Positions 37,201 to 49,042 of a stretch of DNA of 64,000 bases are shown here, one piece after another. Position numbers and translations under genes: made by a program. The DNA is from Hevea brasiliensis (lineage: Eukaryota; Streptophyta; Magnoliopsida; Malpighiales; Euphorbiaceae), in NCBI RefSeq assembly GCF_030052815.1, contig NC_079505.1:68966324-69030323 (forward strand), written 5' to 3'. Each line of letters opens with the position of its first letter. Position 1 is the stretch's first letter. The notes beneath the pieces were generated by a model. It saw only the letters and a list, made by a program, of their open reading frames with translations, did not search any database and was not told where the DNA came from.

Positions 37201-39862
37201 ACGTTTGGGATTCTTTATGAAAGAAAAGTTTGAAACTTTGATCAAATTTAAGGAATTTAAGCAAAAGGTTGAAAATGAAGTAGAAAGAAGATTTGATGCC
37301 TTTTGTACAGATAATAGTGGAGAGTACATATCAGATGAGTTCACGAATTATTTAAAGGAAAAAAATATATGACGTCAATTGACTTGTTTAGGGATCCTAC
37401 AGCAAAATGGAGTAGCAGAAACAAAGAATCGACATCTTACAGAGTTTTTTCGAAGCATGCTACATGCTAAGAATGTGCCTAGCTATTTCTAGGCAGAATA
37501 TATGAAGAAAGTGGTGTATATCACCAATTGATTGCCACAACCAAAGCTAGGCCTTATCTCCTGGTCGAGAAGTTATGGAATTAGAAGCCCATAGTAAGTT
37601 ATTTGAAGGTTTTCGGTTGTGTTTGCTATGTGTTCATGTTTGATCACTTACATAGCAAGTTTGATAAAAAGGCATCACAATATATCTTCATGGGCTACAA
37701 TAGTGTGAGAAAAGGTCAAAGATGTTGTGATCCCACTACTGACCGATGCTAGGTTTCAAGGAATATTATCTTTGATAAAATGTCATCATGGTGGTCTTTA
37801 GAAGAAGTTGTGCTAGCTAATTCTAACGAGCTAAAAGACAAGCTACATGAAAAGTTGGATGAGAAAGAACAAGATAAGGAAGACAATATTTAAAAGGCAA
37901 CTAACGAAAGGCCAACTGTCGATGGGGCATAGTCTAATCCACAAAACCAAGAACGATCTAGAAGCCCATGACAAACAAGTGTACATTATGAAATACCTGA
38001 AGATATTCGATCAAGCCAACATGAGTAAATTGAACAAGCAGAATCTTAACTTCAAAGATCTACCAGAGTAAAGCGTCCAAATCCAAAGGTACGTCAAGTA
38101 AGTAACCTACTATCTTCAAAGAAGCATATAACAACTTGGCATGAAAAAAGGGGGCTTTTGACCAAAAAGGTGTAATCGAAAACAAAAAAATATCAAAAAC
38201 ATGTGAGTTTGAAAATAATTACCAAAAATGGGTGAGTTACGCTGAAGTGGATGAGGTGAGTGCGGGAAACTAATTATATTAGCGTTTTTAAGATTCGGAC
38301 GCTATTTATAATAGCGTCCGCATCAAAAATTTTAAAGGAAACTGGACGCTATTTAAAATAGCGTCCAGCTTTCCTTTAAATAATAAAAAATTAATTAAAA
38401 AAGAATTTAAAGGTTGGACGCTACTTATAGTAGCTTTCAACCTTTTTTTTTGAATTTTTAATTATTTTATTTTATATTTAAATTTTTTCTTAAACCTTTT
38501 TAATTATTTATTTTTTTAATTTTAATTTTTTATTTTATTAAATTTTAATTTAATTTTAAATTAAAAAATAATATTTATAATAAAAATATTATAATATATA
38601 ATATTATATATTATAATTTTATTTATTAAAATAATATTTATATTTTATTTAAAATATAAAATAAAATAATTAAAAATTAAAAAAAGGTTGGACGCTACTA
38701 AGTAGCGTCCAACCTTTACATTTTTTTTAATTAATTTTTTATTATTTAAAGAAAAGTTGGACGTTATTTTGAATAATGTCCGACTTTCCTTTGAAAATTT
38801 TGATGCGGACGCTGTTATAAATAGTGTCCAAACCTTACAAAGACTAATAATTAGTGTCTCGTACTCACCTCAGCGTAACTCACCCTTTTTTTATAATTAT
38901 TTTCAAACTCACCTGTTTTTGGTATTTTTTTTATTTTCCATTACACCTTTTTTATCAAAAGCCGGAAAAAAGGAGAGTCAATCCTGAGGGGAAGCATTGA
39001 AATAGTTCATCACCGCCTCTCACTGATTCTAAAAACTTCTTCAAGCTTGCAAAAGTCTAGCATGTTAGAGAAACTTCATCACTACCATTCTAGATGTTTT
39101 AAGGGTCTTCAACACCAATTTTACTTTGGTTGCTGACTTAACGTACCTATAAAGAAGTGTTTGTATGTGCAGTTGTGATGTGCGAGTGAATGAGTGCAAA
39201 CAAGTGTGAGTGTACTAGAGTCTAAGAGTGTGAATTGTGAGTGTGCACGTGAAGAGAGTGAGCGTCTTAAGAGTGAAACTCTTGTTCGTGTGTGACTACT
39301 AGTGTGAGTGAAAGAAATACTAAAGCGTGATGCTGAAGTGTGAGCTTGAATTGTAAATTCTCTTTAATCACTCCTAATAAAACTTTATTTTCACTCAAGT
39401 CCATTTTGAGTTTTGAGCTTTCTATTTCTTCCCGCTCCCAATTTTTCAACATTAATTTGACAAAGAAGACTACTTTTTTATCATTTAGATAAGAAACTAA
39501 TATATTTAGATACTTAAAAATATGTGAATTTGGAAGGAAATGATAGATGTTGAGTGCAATAATAGAAGAATAATTATAGTTAAATTAAAATCAAAACCCT
39601 AGAGGAAATTTCAAAGCCTCAAAAGCCAAGAAAGGAAAAAAGAAACTAAGAATAGTCATTAATTCAACTAATGATTAGGATAGATTCAGTTACCTAGAGA
39701 GTCTCCTGCCTCAAACAACTTATTTGCAACCCAAGTATCGTAAAAAGAAGTATTAGGAGGAACTCTCCAACCCGTAGTGTCTCCAACTGTATATGTGGTT
39801 GCTGCAGCTGCTGCACCCACCATAGATGCCACTAGAATTATCAAGTCCAACCGGAATGCCAT
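34282..39862 (-). CDS. Phytocyanin A: stellacyanin-like blue copper protein with a TE-filled intron
   Basis: Exon 1 is 39862-39694 and exon 2 is 34586-34282 (minus strand). Both splice sites are GT-AG and the phase-1 junction sits where phytocyanin genes normally split (after ...GDSL). The product is 157 aa: signal peptide (residues 1-21), plastocyanin-like domain, short linker and hydrophobic tail suggesting a GPI anchor. Copper ligands are His64, Cys105, His110 and Gln115; Cys78-Cys111 should form the disulfide. The axial Gln points to the stellacyanin type, an extracellular electron-transfer or redox protein at the cell surface. The 5107-bp intron contains a copia element (34835-39451) in antisense orientation; without it the intron would be about 0.5 kb. 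The tail is short for the family. An upstream in-frame ATG (40027) is rejected because the TATA box lies downstream of it. Whether the long intron is spliced cannot be seen. Confidence 0.8.
34835..35324 (+). repeat. 5' LTR of copia element
   Basis: 490 bp, TG...CA ends, TATA-like cctataaataag at about 35004, GA/GT microsatellite at 35107-35140. Matches 38998-39451. Confidence 0.9.
35479..38090 (+). pseudogene. Copia gag-protease-integrase remnant, RT missing
   Basis: Gag opens at 35479 ([19 protein letters not shown]...) and is frameshifted near 35755; the gag frame can be followed to about 36045. A CCHC knuckle ([14 protein letters not shown]) is at 36254-36295. The protease motif [12 protein letters not shown] is at 36491-36526. 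The pre-integrase motif LWHTRLGHV is at about 36919-36950. Integrase core fragments (VTFIDYYLR near 37170; [11 protein letters not shown] near 37298) follow with several stops. The order PR-INT ahead of RT defines Ty1/copia, but no RT or RNase H appears before the 3' LTR. Confidence 0.85.
38152..38964. mobile_element. MULE-like fold-back element (813 bp) nested in the copia element
   Basis: Long inverted arms of about 250 bp: the left arm begins gggcttttgaccaaaaaggt and the right arm, reverse complemented, begins cggcttttgataaaaaaggt. The ends are flanked by gaaaaaagg at 38143-38151 and 38965-38973, an apparent 9-bp duplication as made by Mutator-like transposases (partly low-complexity, so not conclusive). 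The arms contain several copies of the palindromic word ggacgcta...tagcgtcc. The centre (about 38450-38690) is almost pure A/T. No coding capacity. Confidence 0.75.
38998..39451 (+). repeat. 3' LTR of copia element
   Basis: 454 bp, colinear with 34835-35324 but without the long GA/GT repeat. It carries a TATA-like cctataaagaag at about 39147. Confidence 0.9.
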
Positions 39863-39980
39863 TTTCTGTGTCCTACAGGTCGACCCTGGACTTTGGATAT
39901 GGCTATGGAGATGAGGAAGAGTGATCAGAACAAAGAAAAATAGTAGAGAAGAGGATACAGACCAGTGAAGCCTATCTACT

Positions 39981-39992
39981 CTATATTTTATA
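39981..39992 (-). promoter_or_regulatory. TATA box of phytocyanin A
   Basis: The minus strand reads tataaaatatag, about 120-130 bp upstream of the ATG at 39862. This supports the downstream ATG as the true start. Confidence 0.6.
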
Positions 39993-40220
39993 CCAATATT
40001 ATTGTCCTTGCTTTTTCGAGCTACCACGTGTTACACAAAGACATATGATTTAACACACTATCGAAAGCCAGGCCTTCCACATATACTTTATCTCATCTAA
40101 TGCTATTTCTTAGGGGCTGTTTTGCTTCCACGTATACTTTATCTCATCTAATGCTATTTCTTAGATCTCTAATAAACCTAACAGACTTTGAAGGTTGTGA
40201 AATTTTTTTTTTTTAGGACT

Positions 40221-40793
40221 CAGGCTTTATTTATTTTATGAAAAATAATTTATATATATAATTTATTTTTTATAAAAAAAATATTTTACTTAAAAATATT
40301 TTTTGTTGTTTAGTTGTAATGTTAAATTATATATATATATATATTTTTTTTAATTAAATTATTAAAATTTAAAAAATAGAAAATGATTTTTTAAAAAAAA
40401 AATAAAATTATTTTTTTTTAAAATTACTTAGTTTTTCTTTTAGTTAGAAAAATATTTTTTGTTGACTAAATTTCTTAAGTGCCCCAAAAATTAAAAAATA
40501 TAAAAAATATTTTTCAAGAAAATATTTTTTGGAAAATAAATGGAGTTCATTTTTTTTTATGAAAAATAATTTGTATATGAAAAATTCTTTTCATAAAAAA
40601 TATTTTTATTTTCCATAAAATATTTTTAAAATATTTTAATAAGATTATTAAAGTTTAAAAAATAGAAAATGTTGACTTCGTCTTTTGAAAAGATCACGAA
40701 ATCATTTTTGTTAAAATTGACTTAGTCTTATTTTTTTGAGTATCCCAAATAATAAAAAATACAAAAATAATTTTTTGAAACAAATGAAACCTT
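40221..40793. repeat. Two adjacent fold-back MITE copies
   Basis: Two head-to-tail copies (about 40221-40548 and 40540-40793) of the same family as 27335-27681: each begins near ttttatgaaaaataattt and ends with aaaataaatggag or gaaacaaatgaaacc, and each has the internal aaaatg...gactt...ttttgaaaag-type motif. Confidence 0.5.
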
Positions 40794-41053
40794 AATAATA
40801 TTTTAAAATCTCTAAATATCATATTGAAATTTCAAAATTAGGGTTAATTTTGTAATTGAAGAACTCGTTGGAAAGCATTCCACAAATCTAATCTACTCTA
40901 AACATTAATTTTTAGTCTAAATTAGAATTTAGTCCTTAAATTTTGACAAAATTAATATATTAATTTTAGTATTTTTAAAACTCACATATTTAATCCTTGA
41001 AATTTCAATAAACTTCAAGATTAATCTATACGATTAGAATCATATTAAATTAC

Positions 41054-43037
41054 TGTCACGACCCAACCTATGGGCCGGACCGGCACTAGGACCTGGGCCA
41101 GCCTAAAGCCCCCGAGGCCCGTAGTAAGCCTAACTATTCATTAACTCAATTCTAAGGCCCATTTGGGCCCAATTTCAAGAAACCAACCGGACAGAGTCCG
41201 GCCATAAAGTGGACCTTTTAACGGGGAGTTTTTGACTCACTCGACCTGTAAACACAATATACAATCCATTAGGGAGCTCAGCTCACCCTCCACATACTCA
41301 TATCATCATAAAGATAAATGGGAGCTCAGCTCCCTCATCCAGTCCATCAAACATGCATATAATAATTTTACAGGTCCACAATAAGAACTTATATTACAAG
41401 CCCAATTTAAATGAAGGTTTCTAACACATGCGGAAATTCTAGAAATTCATAGAATTACACAAATATTGATAAACGACCTGCAAGGGAGAAAAGCAAGTTA
41501 ACCTCAAAAATATCCTCCTGTGGCCTGAAAAATATTGAACAGGAGTGAGCGTTCGACTCAGAGAGTAAAATATCAATTTTAACCATAATCTCTATAACTA
41601 TCTAAAACTAGTGCACCTTGTAGAGTGAAATGCAACATCAATAACATTTTCACACACTTCTATATTTATAATCCATATATCCACAGCTCAATCATATCAC
41701 ACAGCCCCTCCTGGGCCCATCAAATCAATCATCCATCACAATATGTAAAATTTCAATTTAGTCCTTATAATTGACCATTTTTGCAAAAACTGCCCAAATA
41801 AGCTCTAAAAATTCTAAAACTTTGCCCCGCGGTCCTTAGCAATATTACTAAGCTATTGCAAAAAGAATCATAATTTTCTAAGCTACCACGAATATTTTAT
41901 GAATTTTTAATCCTATTTAAGCACTAGAAAATTACGAAAAAGCAAGGTTCGGGTTTACCTTTGCCGATTCCGACTTCGGGGACACGCTCGGGACATCTGA
42001 CAATGGGGGGATAGCCAAAACCTCGATCCAATTCGGAGACTTTTCCGTGCAGTGCATGCGTAGGAAATTCACAGACCCGGACAACTGTCGAATTTCCCCG
42101 AATTGAGATACCTACACGAAGCCCATAACACGGGGGTTAGCACATAAATTTTTCAGAATTTTCTGAGCTCATTTAATGCTCGGAAAAACACTGCGAAGTT
42201 TCGTGGGACCCACCAAATAACGGTGTCAAAAAAATTCGAAATTTATGTCGCCGCGAAGCTCTCGACGAGTGGAGCGCTCGGGTACTCTCGGTTTTCTCGT
42301 GGGGTTTACTGTTTGTGAGAAATCTAGCCCAAAAGTCAAAATGGGCTAAAACTTCCCGGGCAAAAATTGGACAAACCGCTCGATGGATCTCGGCGTTCTT
42401 GGTGTCTATGGAAAGCTCTCGACGAGTAGATGAATTTAGACACAAGACCCGGTCCGATTGGTGGCCGGGAAGTCCAGGCGTCGCGCGCGCACTGCGCGTC
42501 CTTTCTGAGGCCGTTTTCCGGCGTTCCAGGCGGCGGCCGGTCGTGGGGGAGGGCCGAGGTGGGGCGCCGGCGAGGTGGGTAGGCAGGGGAGGTGGCGGCG
42601 CGGCAAGGGGAGGAGGGAGGAGGGAGAAAAGAGAGAGAGAAGGGGAGGAGATCGACGCGCGCGGGAGGAAGAAGGAAGAAAAAGAAAAGGCCAGTCCGAT
42701 TCGACTGGTCTGATCCGGTCGGGTTTGATTCGGACGGTCCGATTCAGGAAACAAAATTTTTGAATTTTTACTTTGTCTCGGGACCGAAAACGAGGTCCAA
42801 AAATTCCAAAAAAAATTCAGAAAACTCAGAAAAATTCGTAGACTCCAAATATATTTTTAGTTTTGCCACGTGGTCTTTAAATTAATTTTTTAAAAATCAT
42901 CAAAGTTTATATTTTCGGAAAATCGAACTCGATTTTTAAAATCTGAAAAATCTCAAATAATTTCTTAAAATTTAATTAAAATTAAAATATCAATAATACT
43001 CATAAAATAATAAAATTTAAAATTTTGGAGTGTTATA
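41054..43037 (+). mobile_element. Solo LTR, 1984 bp, TSD ATTAC
   Basis: Starts tgtcacgaccc and ends gtgttata (the final CA is now TA). It is flanked by attac at 41049-41053 and 43038-43042. It is homologous to 24589-27204 over most of its length but lacks about 600 bp corresponding to roughly 25190-25790 of that copy. GC-rich ORFs near 42170-42890 on both strands are LTR sequence, also present in the other copy in altered form. Confidence 0.9.
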
Positions 43038-44688
43038 ATTACTGTTAGTTTCAATAAAAATAACTAAAATACAGGAACTAATTTAAAAGTTTTATCAAAT
43101 TTTAAAGATTAAATTACAATTTTTCCTATTTTTTATGGCTTAAAAAAATATAAAGATTCTGATAATTTCTAAATCATTTTTAATTGTCATCGGAATTAGT
43201 TCGATTAAGGTATAAAGAAGGATAATAGCGTGTGGTATATGTTTTTAAAATTAAAAAGGAAAATAGAAGTCCCATCTTATGCATGAAAAACAAAAAAAGA
43301 ACATAAATTATTTAGCTCATAATATGTGATTAATGAATATATAAAATTTTATGCGTGTAGATGATGTCAATTTCACATCATTCAAAAAGACCCAATAAAT
43401 TATTAATGAATTTTAATTAATTATAAATTTTAGCTTACTGTAACGCATACGAGGGTTTTTGCCATGTCACTATGCGTGTATTCATACATTTTATATTTAT
43501 TATTAAAATTATTATTGAAAAAATTACTTTTTTTTATATATGAGTTAGAAAATATTAAAAAAAATTTAAAATTAAATTTGAGAAGTTTTAATTATAAAAA
43601 TATTAAAATAATAAAATAATTTTATAAATTATTTTTTTTAATAACATTTAAAATGATACTTTTATTCAGAAAAATAATTTTAGATCTCTAATTATAATAT
43701 TAAATAAATATTTTTTTTATATACATATTAAAATATTTAAAAATTAAAAATTTAAACAATCAATCAGTTTATTTTTCAAATTGAGAAAGTGTCTTGATTT
43801 GATCGTAAATTAATGAGATAAATTGACCCTTAAATGAAAATTCAAAGCAGAATATATTTTTAGCTAAATTTTATGCGTATGAATATTGTCAATTTCACAT
43901 CATTCAAAAGACCCAACAAAATTTTAATTAATTGTGAATTTTAGCTTAATAATATTAAATATCTCTAAAATTTTGAAGTTATGAATATTTTTAAAATTAT
44001 AAATTTAAAAATCATATCCAATAATAATAAAAAGATTCAACAAATTTACACACAATTGAATGGTGATGGTGATGCCGTCGGAAAAAAAAAATGTATGAAC
44101 CTCACTACGCAAAGCCAATTAATTAAGTGCGCGCAAGACACGACACTGGAAATTATTATTATAATATAAAATTAAGTGTTCATTTCTCTTTTTTTTTTTT
44201 TTAATTTTTTAGAAAGGAGAGTATATATTTCCAAATATACAAGTTTTAATATATTATTCATAATAGGATTAAAAAAACATGAAAAAGAAAAATATCAAAA
44301 CTTTTTGCTATTTTACCTTAGGTTTAAAATTATTTTTTTAATAAAATTATGAATTTAAATGTTTTTAAAAAAATAATTTTATTATTTTAATTTTTTTAAT
44401 TAAAATTTATTAAATTTAATTTTAAATTAATTTTTAATACACTATAATTAATATATTTAAAAAATTAATTTTTTTTAATAATAATTTCAATAATAATATT
44501 AAAAAAATAAATAAATAATCAGATTAGATAAGATGTCTTTTCATTGTTTATAAATGTTTTTAATGGGTTTATAGCCCCTTTTTCTTTGTGAACATTCGCA
44601 GAAGTTGCAGACCCAGGTCAAAGTTTCTCAGCCCAACCCTACGCATACTTGTCAACCTTTCATCTGAGCTCCATTTCTCTCCACAAAG

Positions 44689-44692
<4 letters not shown>

Positions 44693-44746
<54 letters not shown>
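44693..44746. repeat. (TA)n microsatellite
   Basis: An almost uninterrupted run of ta dinucleotides, more than 25 units. Confidence 0.95.
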
Positions 44747-44751
<5 letters not shown>

Positions 44752-44819
44752 TTATATCTTCTGAAAATTTTTAATGTAAGGTTGCTTGCTCTGTACGTAA
44801 ATTACACCAACCGTGTTCT

Positions 44820-45525
44820 AATTTATAAATTATTTTATTGTGATTTTAAACTTTAATTTATTATGATAAAATATTTAATTTTAATTTTATTTAAAAAAAA
44901 TTCATCTAACTATAGCAGATTTTTAAATTTAAAAAAAAAATAAAGTCTATCTCAAAAATAAAATTACATTTTATTCTTTTTTATTATTTTTTCTCATTTT
45001 TATAATTAAATTATTAATAATTATTTATTAATAAAATTATTTAATTTTATTTATTAATATAATTATTAATTATATATATAATGTATTAATTAATTCTTAT
45101 TATGTTTTGTACTGAGCTGACAATGTCAACTCGCTGAAAAATGTGGAAATGATGAGAAGAGGCCTTGAAAGAGGAGCAAGAATGGAGAACAAGTTTTGTT
45201 CAAGAAAATTTGTTACCTGAAATATCTCAGCTACCCACAATCAAAAAAAATAATTTGAATAATAATAATAATAAATACTTAATAATTGTAAAATAAAATA
45301 AAATAAATAATTTTATTAATAAATAATCATTAATTAATTTAATTATAAAAATGAGAGAGAAAAAGTGAATGAAAAAAAAAAATAAAATGATAAGTTTATT
45401 TTTGAGATAGAGATGAAAGAATAATTTTATCTTTTTTAACTCAGAACTTACCATTATAATATAAAAAGACTTTTTTTAAAACAAACCTGTAATTTTATTA
45501 TAATAAATTAAAATTAAAAGAGAAA
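44820..45525. repeat. Large imperfect inverted repeat with a unique loop
   Basis: The left arm (about 44820-45075) and the reverse complement of the right arm (about 45243-45525) share blocks such as tctatctcaaaaataaa, ctcatttttataattaaatt and tatttattaataaaattatt in the same order. The ~165-bp loop is less AT-rich and unlike the arms. This looks like a fold-back transposon; ends and TSD could not be fixed. Confidence 0.55.
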
Positions 45526-45597
45526 AATAAGCAATCTTCTATATTTAGAGATTGTTGATATAATTTACTTTTTCTTTTTTTACCTGCAAGTTTCTTG

Positions 45598-45685
45598 ATT
45601 ATTATTATTATTATTATTATTATTAGTTAAACCATAACGCCAAAATTGAAAAATTTTTCAAATGGGATGGAAGAAATTATTGGGA

Positions 45686-45732
<47 letters not shown>
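45598..45732. repeat. Two (ATT)n microsatellites
   Basis: Runs of att trinucleotides at about 45598-45625 and 45687-45732, separated by about 60 bp. Confidence 0.95.
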
Positions 45733-45735
<3 letters not shown>

Positions 45736-47968
45736 AAAATTCAATCTTCAATAGATGAATAAAAGAAATTAAAAAAAAATCCCCAATACAGAGAGAGAGA
45801 GATATTATGGTTGTGCAGTTGAACCACAAAACTTTATTGTTATTATAAAGAAATTCAAGTCACTATCATGCACCTAATAAGCATACTCAAATAATCTTAT
45901 CTACGTAATAATAAAAATATATAATTCAACAATTTAATAAAAATAATAATTAAATTTTTTTATATTTTTAATTTAAAATAAAAATATGGCTGAAACAGTG
46001 TGAAGGTGAGAGGTGAGAAAATGAGAGGATGAAATGTTGAGAGGGAAAGTACGATGGTCGTTCAAGTGAAGCTACGATCTAAAGAGTAGCGTATTATTTG
46101 GAAATTATTAGTTTTAAAAAAATAGAGAGAAATTTCACCACGCATTTTAGGTCAATAAAATTTACTTTTTTTTTTTTAAATAATTTTTGTGTTGGGTTAT
46201 GATTGAGGCAATTTTATTATTTAAAATTAAAAGGTTTATCTATAAATGAGAATTCATGTAAATATTTAAATATTAAATGTTTTTAATTTAATTGGTATTT
46301 ATATAAGTATGACTTATTATATTTATGTAATCTTAATCTTCGAATTTAGAATAAATAATTAATATTTTATTATAAATTAAATTTTAATTTTCAAAAATTA
46401 ACAATTATTTATGAAAAAAAATCTCATTCACTTATTTTAAATTTTAGTTTTTTTTTATAAAAATAAGAAAATATTTCATTATATAGAAATTGATTACAAA
46501 TCAAAAGTATAAATCCAACATATTATATTTTTATACAAATAAAATCAACCAATCATATAAAAAGTGTAAAAAGTTTAAAAAATTTGACAACATTAACAAA
46601 GCATGTAAATCGACCGATAAGCAAACTGCGCACTTTACTCATTTTTTTACAAGTTTCACCAAATAACCTCCTATTTATATCTCTTACAGAAGAAAAATTT
46701 ATACTTTATTGAGTGTTTTTCTTAAAAAAATATAAAATATCTCAATAAAAAGAAAAAATTAATAAAAAAAAAAAAATTAATAAAAAGAAAGAGATTGCCA
46801 CCCATAAAAATACACACCAGTAGTCACTTAAAAGAAAAATTAAAGAGAAAAAAATTTAAAGGAAAGGCAGAGCTTTCATTTAAATTTAAGTTGAGATAAC
46901 ATATAAACACGAAATCATCACATCATCTTTACAGCATAAATATTGTTTGACTTAATCAACGGTGGTATTGTGTCCATAGATTTGATCTTTTGACTAAAAG
47001 ATTAAGTTACCAATTGAAAAGCCTAATAAAAAGAGAACCAACTTAATTTTTCAATGAAGATGTTGGAAAGTTGAGGTCTCATTTTTCCATCCTGTGGTGT
47101 TAATTTGTCCATGTAACAATATTTTGATGCTAAAGTAATCACTAATCCTTCTCCTTCTCACTAATTTTTGAATTCTGATTTCTCTTTATTTAATTTAAAA
47201 TATAAATTTTTAATTAAAATTTTCACTCAAAATTTTATAATTTTAGAGACGATTTTATTATAAAATTAATTAATTAAGATAAGATTTTATTTATAATTTT
47301 TTTTATTTCATTAAAATTATTAGCTACTCTTCATTGATGATACAATAAATAAATGAAATTAGTGCAATGAATTAATAGATGCATGCATTAGACTTTCTAT
47401 CACCAATGACAAAATGAAAAATGAAAAATGAAAAATTCTTGGTGGATGACCTAATTATGCCTTAATAGGTGTCCACATTAGACTTTCCTTTCCCTTTGCA
47501 AGGAAAAAATCTAGAACACGTGTCAACCATGAGTGCATGTTCTAACCAATTAATTATGGACCCCAAGAAATTAAAGAAAGATTCCAACTAAGTAAAATAT
47601 TGCTATAATTTCCATCAAAGTTTAGACAAAAAGTTGATAGCGAAATAGGGTAATTTAATTAAAAATTGTAAATTTTTTATTAATTATGAAATGTATTTTT
47701 TTATAATAAAACTTTTTATCCAAATTATAATAAAACTTTAAAAAATAAAAAAAAATTCTTAAATTTTATTCACTATAATTTAAGGAATAAATATGTGCAT
47801 GTATTTAATAGACAATAGTGAATGTGAAAAAAAAAAATTTATATGCTGAAAAGTGGACAACAGCTTTATTGTATGGTCAAACTATAAGAACATCGGTGTA
47901 ACAATGGAATTACATAAAAATGAATCACACTCACGACTAATTAATTAATGTAATTTTTTCATCACAAT

Positions 47969-48655
47969 CTAATGCAAGAAAGCTACAACGATCGACAAGA
48001 AGGTGGCGGAGAGACCCGCGACGCTCAGGGACCTAGCAGAGCTGTCTGGTGGAGGAGGGGCGGTAGTTGGAGATGGGGAAGATGGAGTTGTGGAGGATGG
48101 TGGTGTGGTGGTGCCGCTGCCGGTGACATTGATGGCTAGCTTTTGGCCAGCAGAGCAGTGACCGGAGATGGTACAAATGTAGAAATGCTCACCGGCAGTG
48201 AGAGTGATTCTTGTTGGTGCGGTGGTATTGAGAGAGATTGGGTTATTGGTATTGCATGAGTCATAATTTTCCTTTGTCACCTCAGCCACATCATGTGCTC
48301 CACTGTTATAGTTGAAAACTGCAAAAACAATGAACAAGGAAAAAAATTAGAAAAATAAAAGATCTAACTTGTTTTGGTTGTTTAACTTTTTTAAACAAAA
48401 ATATTGAGCTCTTTATCGTTCCGATTCGTAATAAAATACAAGTTTATAAAAGTATAAGTCTGCATTCTTACCAAGAATGTCATTAACAGAAAAGTCTTGG
48501 TTTGAAGCCCAATTGGTATACAATGCAGCATCCCCAGTCGGAATAGTCCAGCCTGTGTTATCACCAACGGTATGTTGTGTCTGAGCCACAGAGCTCTGAA
48601 TCAAAGCAGCGATAACAACTGCTGCGAGAAATGCCATGCTTGATTTTCTTGCCAT
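47969..48655 (-). CDS. Phytocyanin B: stellacyanin-like blue copper protein
   Basis: Exon 1 is 48655-48472, the intron 48471-48319 (153 bp, GT-AG) and exon 2 48318-47969, encoding 177 aa. The protein has a signal peptide (about residues 1-24), a plastocyanin-like domain (about 25-127), a Pro/Ser/Thr-rich stretch suited to arabinogalactan-type O-glycosylation, and a hydrophobic C-terminus typical of a GPI-anchor signal. Copper ligands His70, Cys110, His115 and Gln120 are all present, with Cys83-Cys116 as the disulfide. The axial Gln makes it stellacyanin-type. Expected location is the outer face of the plasma membrane or the cell wall, with a role in redox or electron transfer. It is the middle gene of a three-gene minus-strand phytocyanin cluster and shows no damage. 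Confidence 0.92.
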
Positions 48656-48770
48656 TGGGATGAGTTCTGAAGGTCAGGTCGCCCCCTGTAATATGGTTTT
48701 ACTCTGTTTCTGTCCTGTTAAGGGAGACTCTGTTTTCCCTGAGTGTGTAAGCAAATGCTTGTGGCCTTTC

Positions 48771-48780
48771 CAATTTATAG
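48771..48780 (-). promoter_or_regulatory. TATA box of phytocyanin B
   Basis: The minus strand reads ctataaattg, about 115-125 bp upstream of the ATG at 48655. Confidence 0.55.
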
Positions 48781-49042
48781 AAAGTGTGTTGAGGCCTCAG
48801 GACATTGCCGGCAACAAGTGAATAATTATGGGCCGTTGGATGGAGGACAGGTGTATGATTTTAAGGAATATGATGAAGCTTGAGTTGAGCTAATTCCTGA
48901 AGGTTGCGCGGCCGAGATATGGGACTTCCAGAAATCGTTGAGGACATTGCCGCGTAAGAACTCGCCAAATCTTACGACTTTGTGCGTTTACTAGTCAACA
49001 ATATTGTTTTTAATGTGAATTAGAGTAAACCCACCAATTAAA

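Larger units (their letters stand above)
34835..39451 (+). mobile_element. Degenerate Ty1/copia element inside the phytocyanin A intron, TSD TTAAT
   Basis: 5' LTR 34835-35324 (490 bp), 3' LTR 38998-39451 (454 bp), both tgaaa...ttcaaca, with target-site copies ttaat at 34830-34834 and 39452-39456. A PBS-like tagtatcagagc lies next to the 5' LTR end, and gaggggaag before the 3' LTR can serve as polypurine tract. The coding remnant runs gag, zinc knuckle, protease, integrase in copia order. Sequence after about 38090 lacks reverse transcriptase and RNase H and instead holds a fold-back element. The LTR length difference is partly a (GA)n expansion in the 5' LTR (about 35107-35132). Confidence 0.92.
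39863..41053. other. Promoter region of phytocyanin A and MITE cluster
   Basis: The TATA box is at 39981-39992. Beyond it is a short duplicated segment (atatactttatctcatctaa near 40081 and again near 40132) and two fold-back MITE copies. No gene. Confidence 0.55.
43038..47968. other. AT-rich intergenic region
   Basis: No convincing gene. It contains the repeat target attac, microsatellites, a large inverted repeat (about 44820-45525) and many A/T tracts. A more GC-balanced patch at 44580-44690 has no ORF that I recognise. Confidence 0.55.

Noticed and set aside
39863..40027. Upstream in-frame ATG extending phytocyanin A by 55 residues
   Set aside because: The extension has no family similarity, would place a second hydrophobic segment ahead of a normal signal peptide, and starts upstream of the TATA box at 39981-39992.
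42173..42754. 193-aa minus-strand ORF rich in Pro, Ser and Arg
   Set aside because: It is LTR sequence of the solo LTR at 41054-43037. No domain is recognisable and it is not conserved as protein in the homologous LTR.
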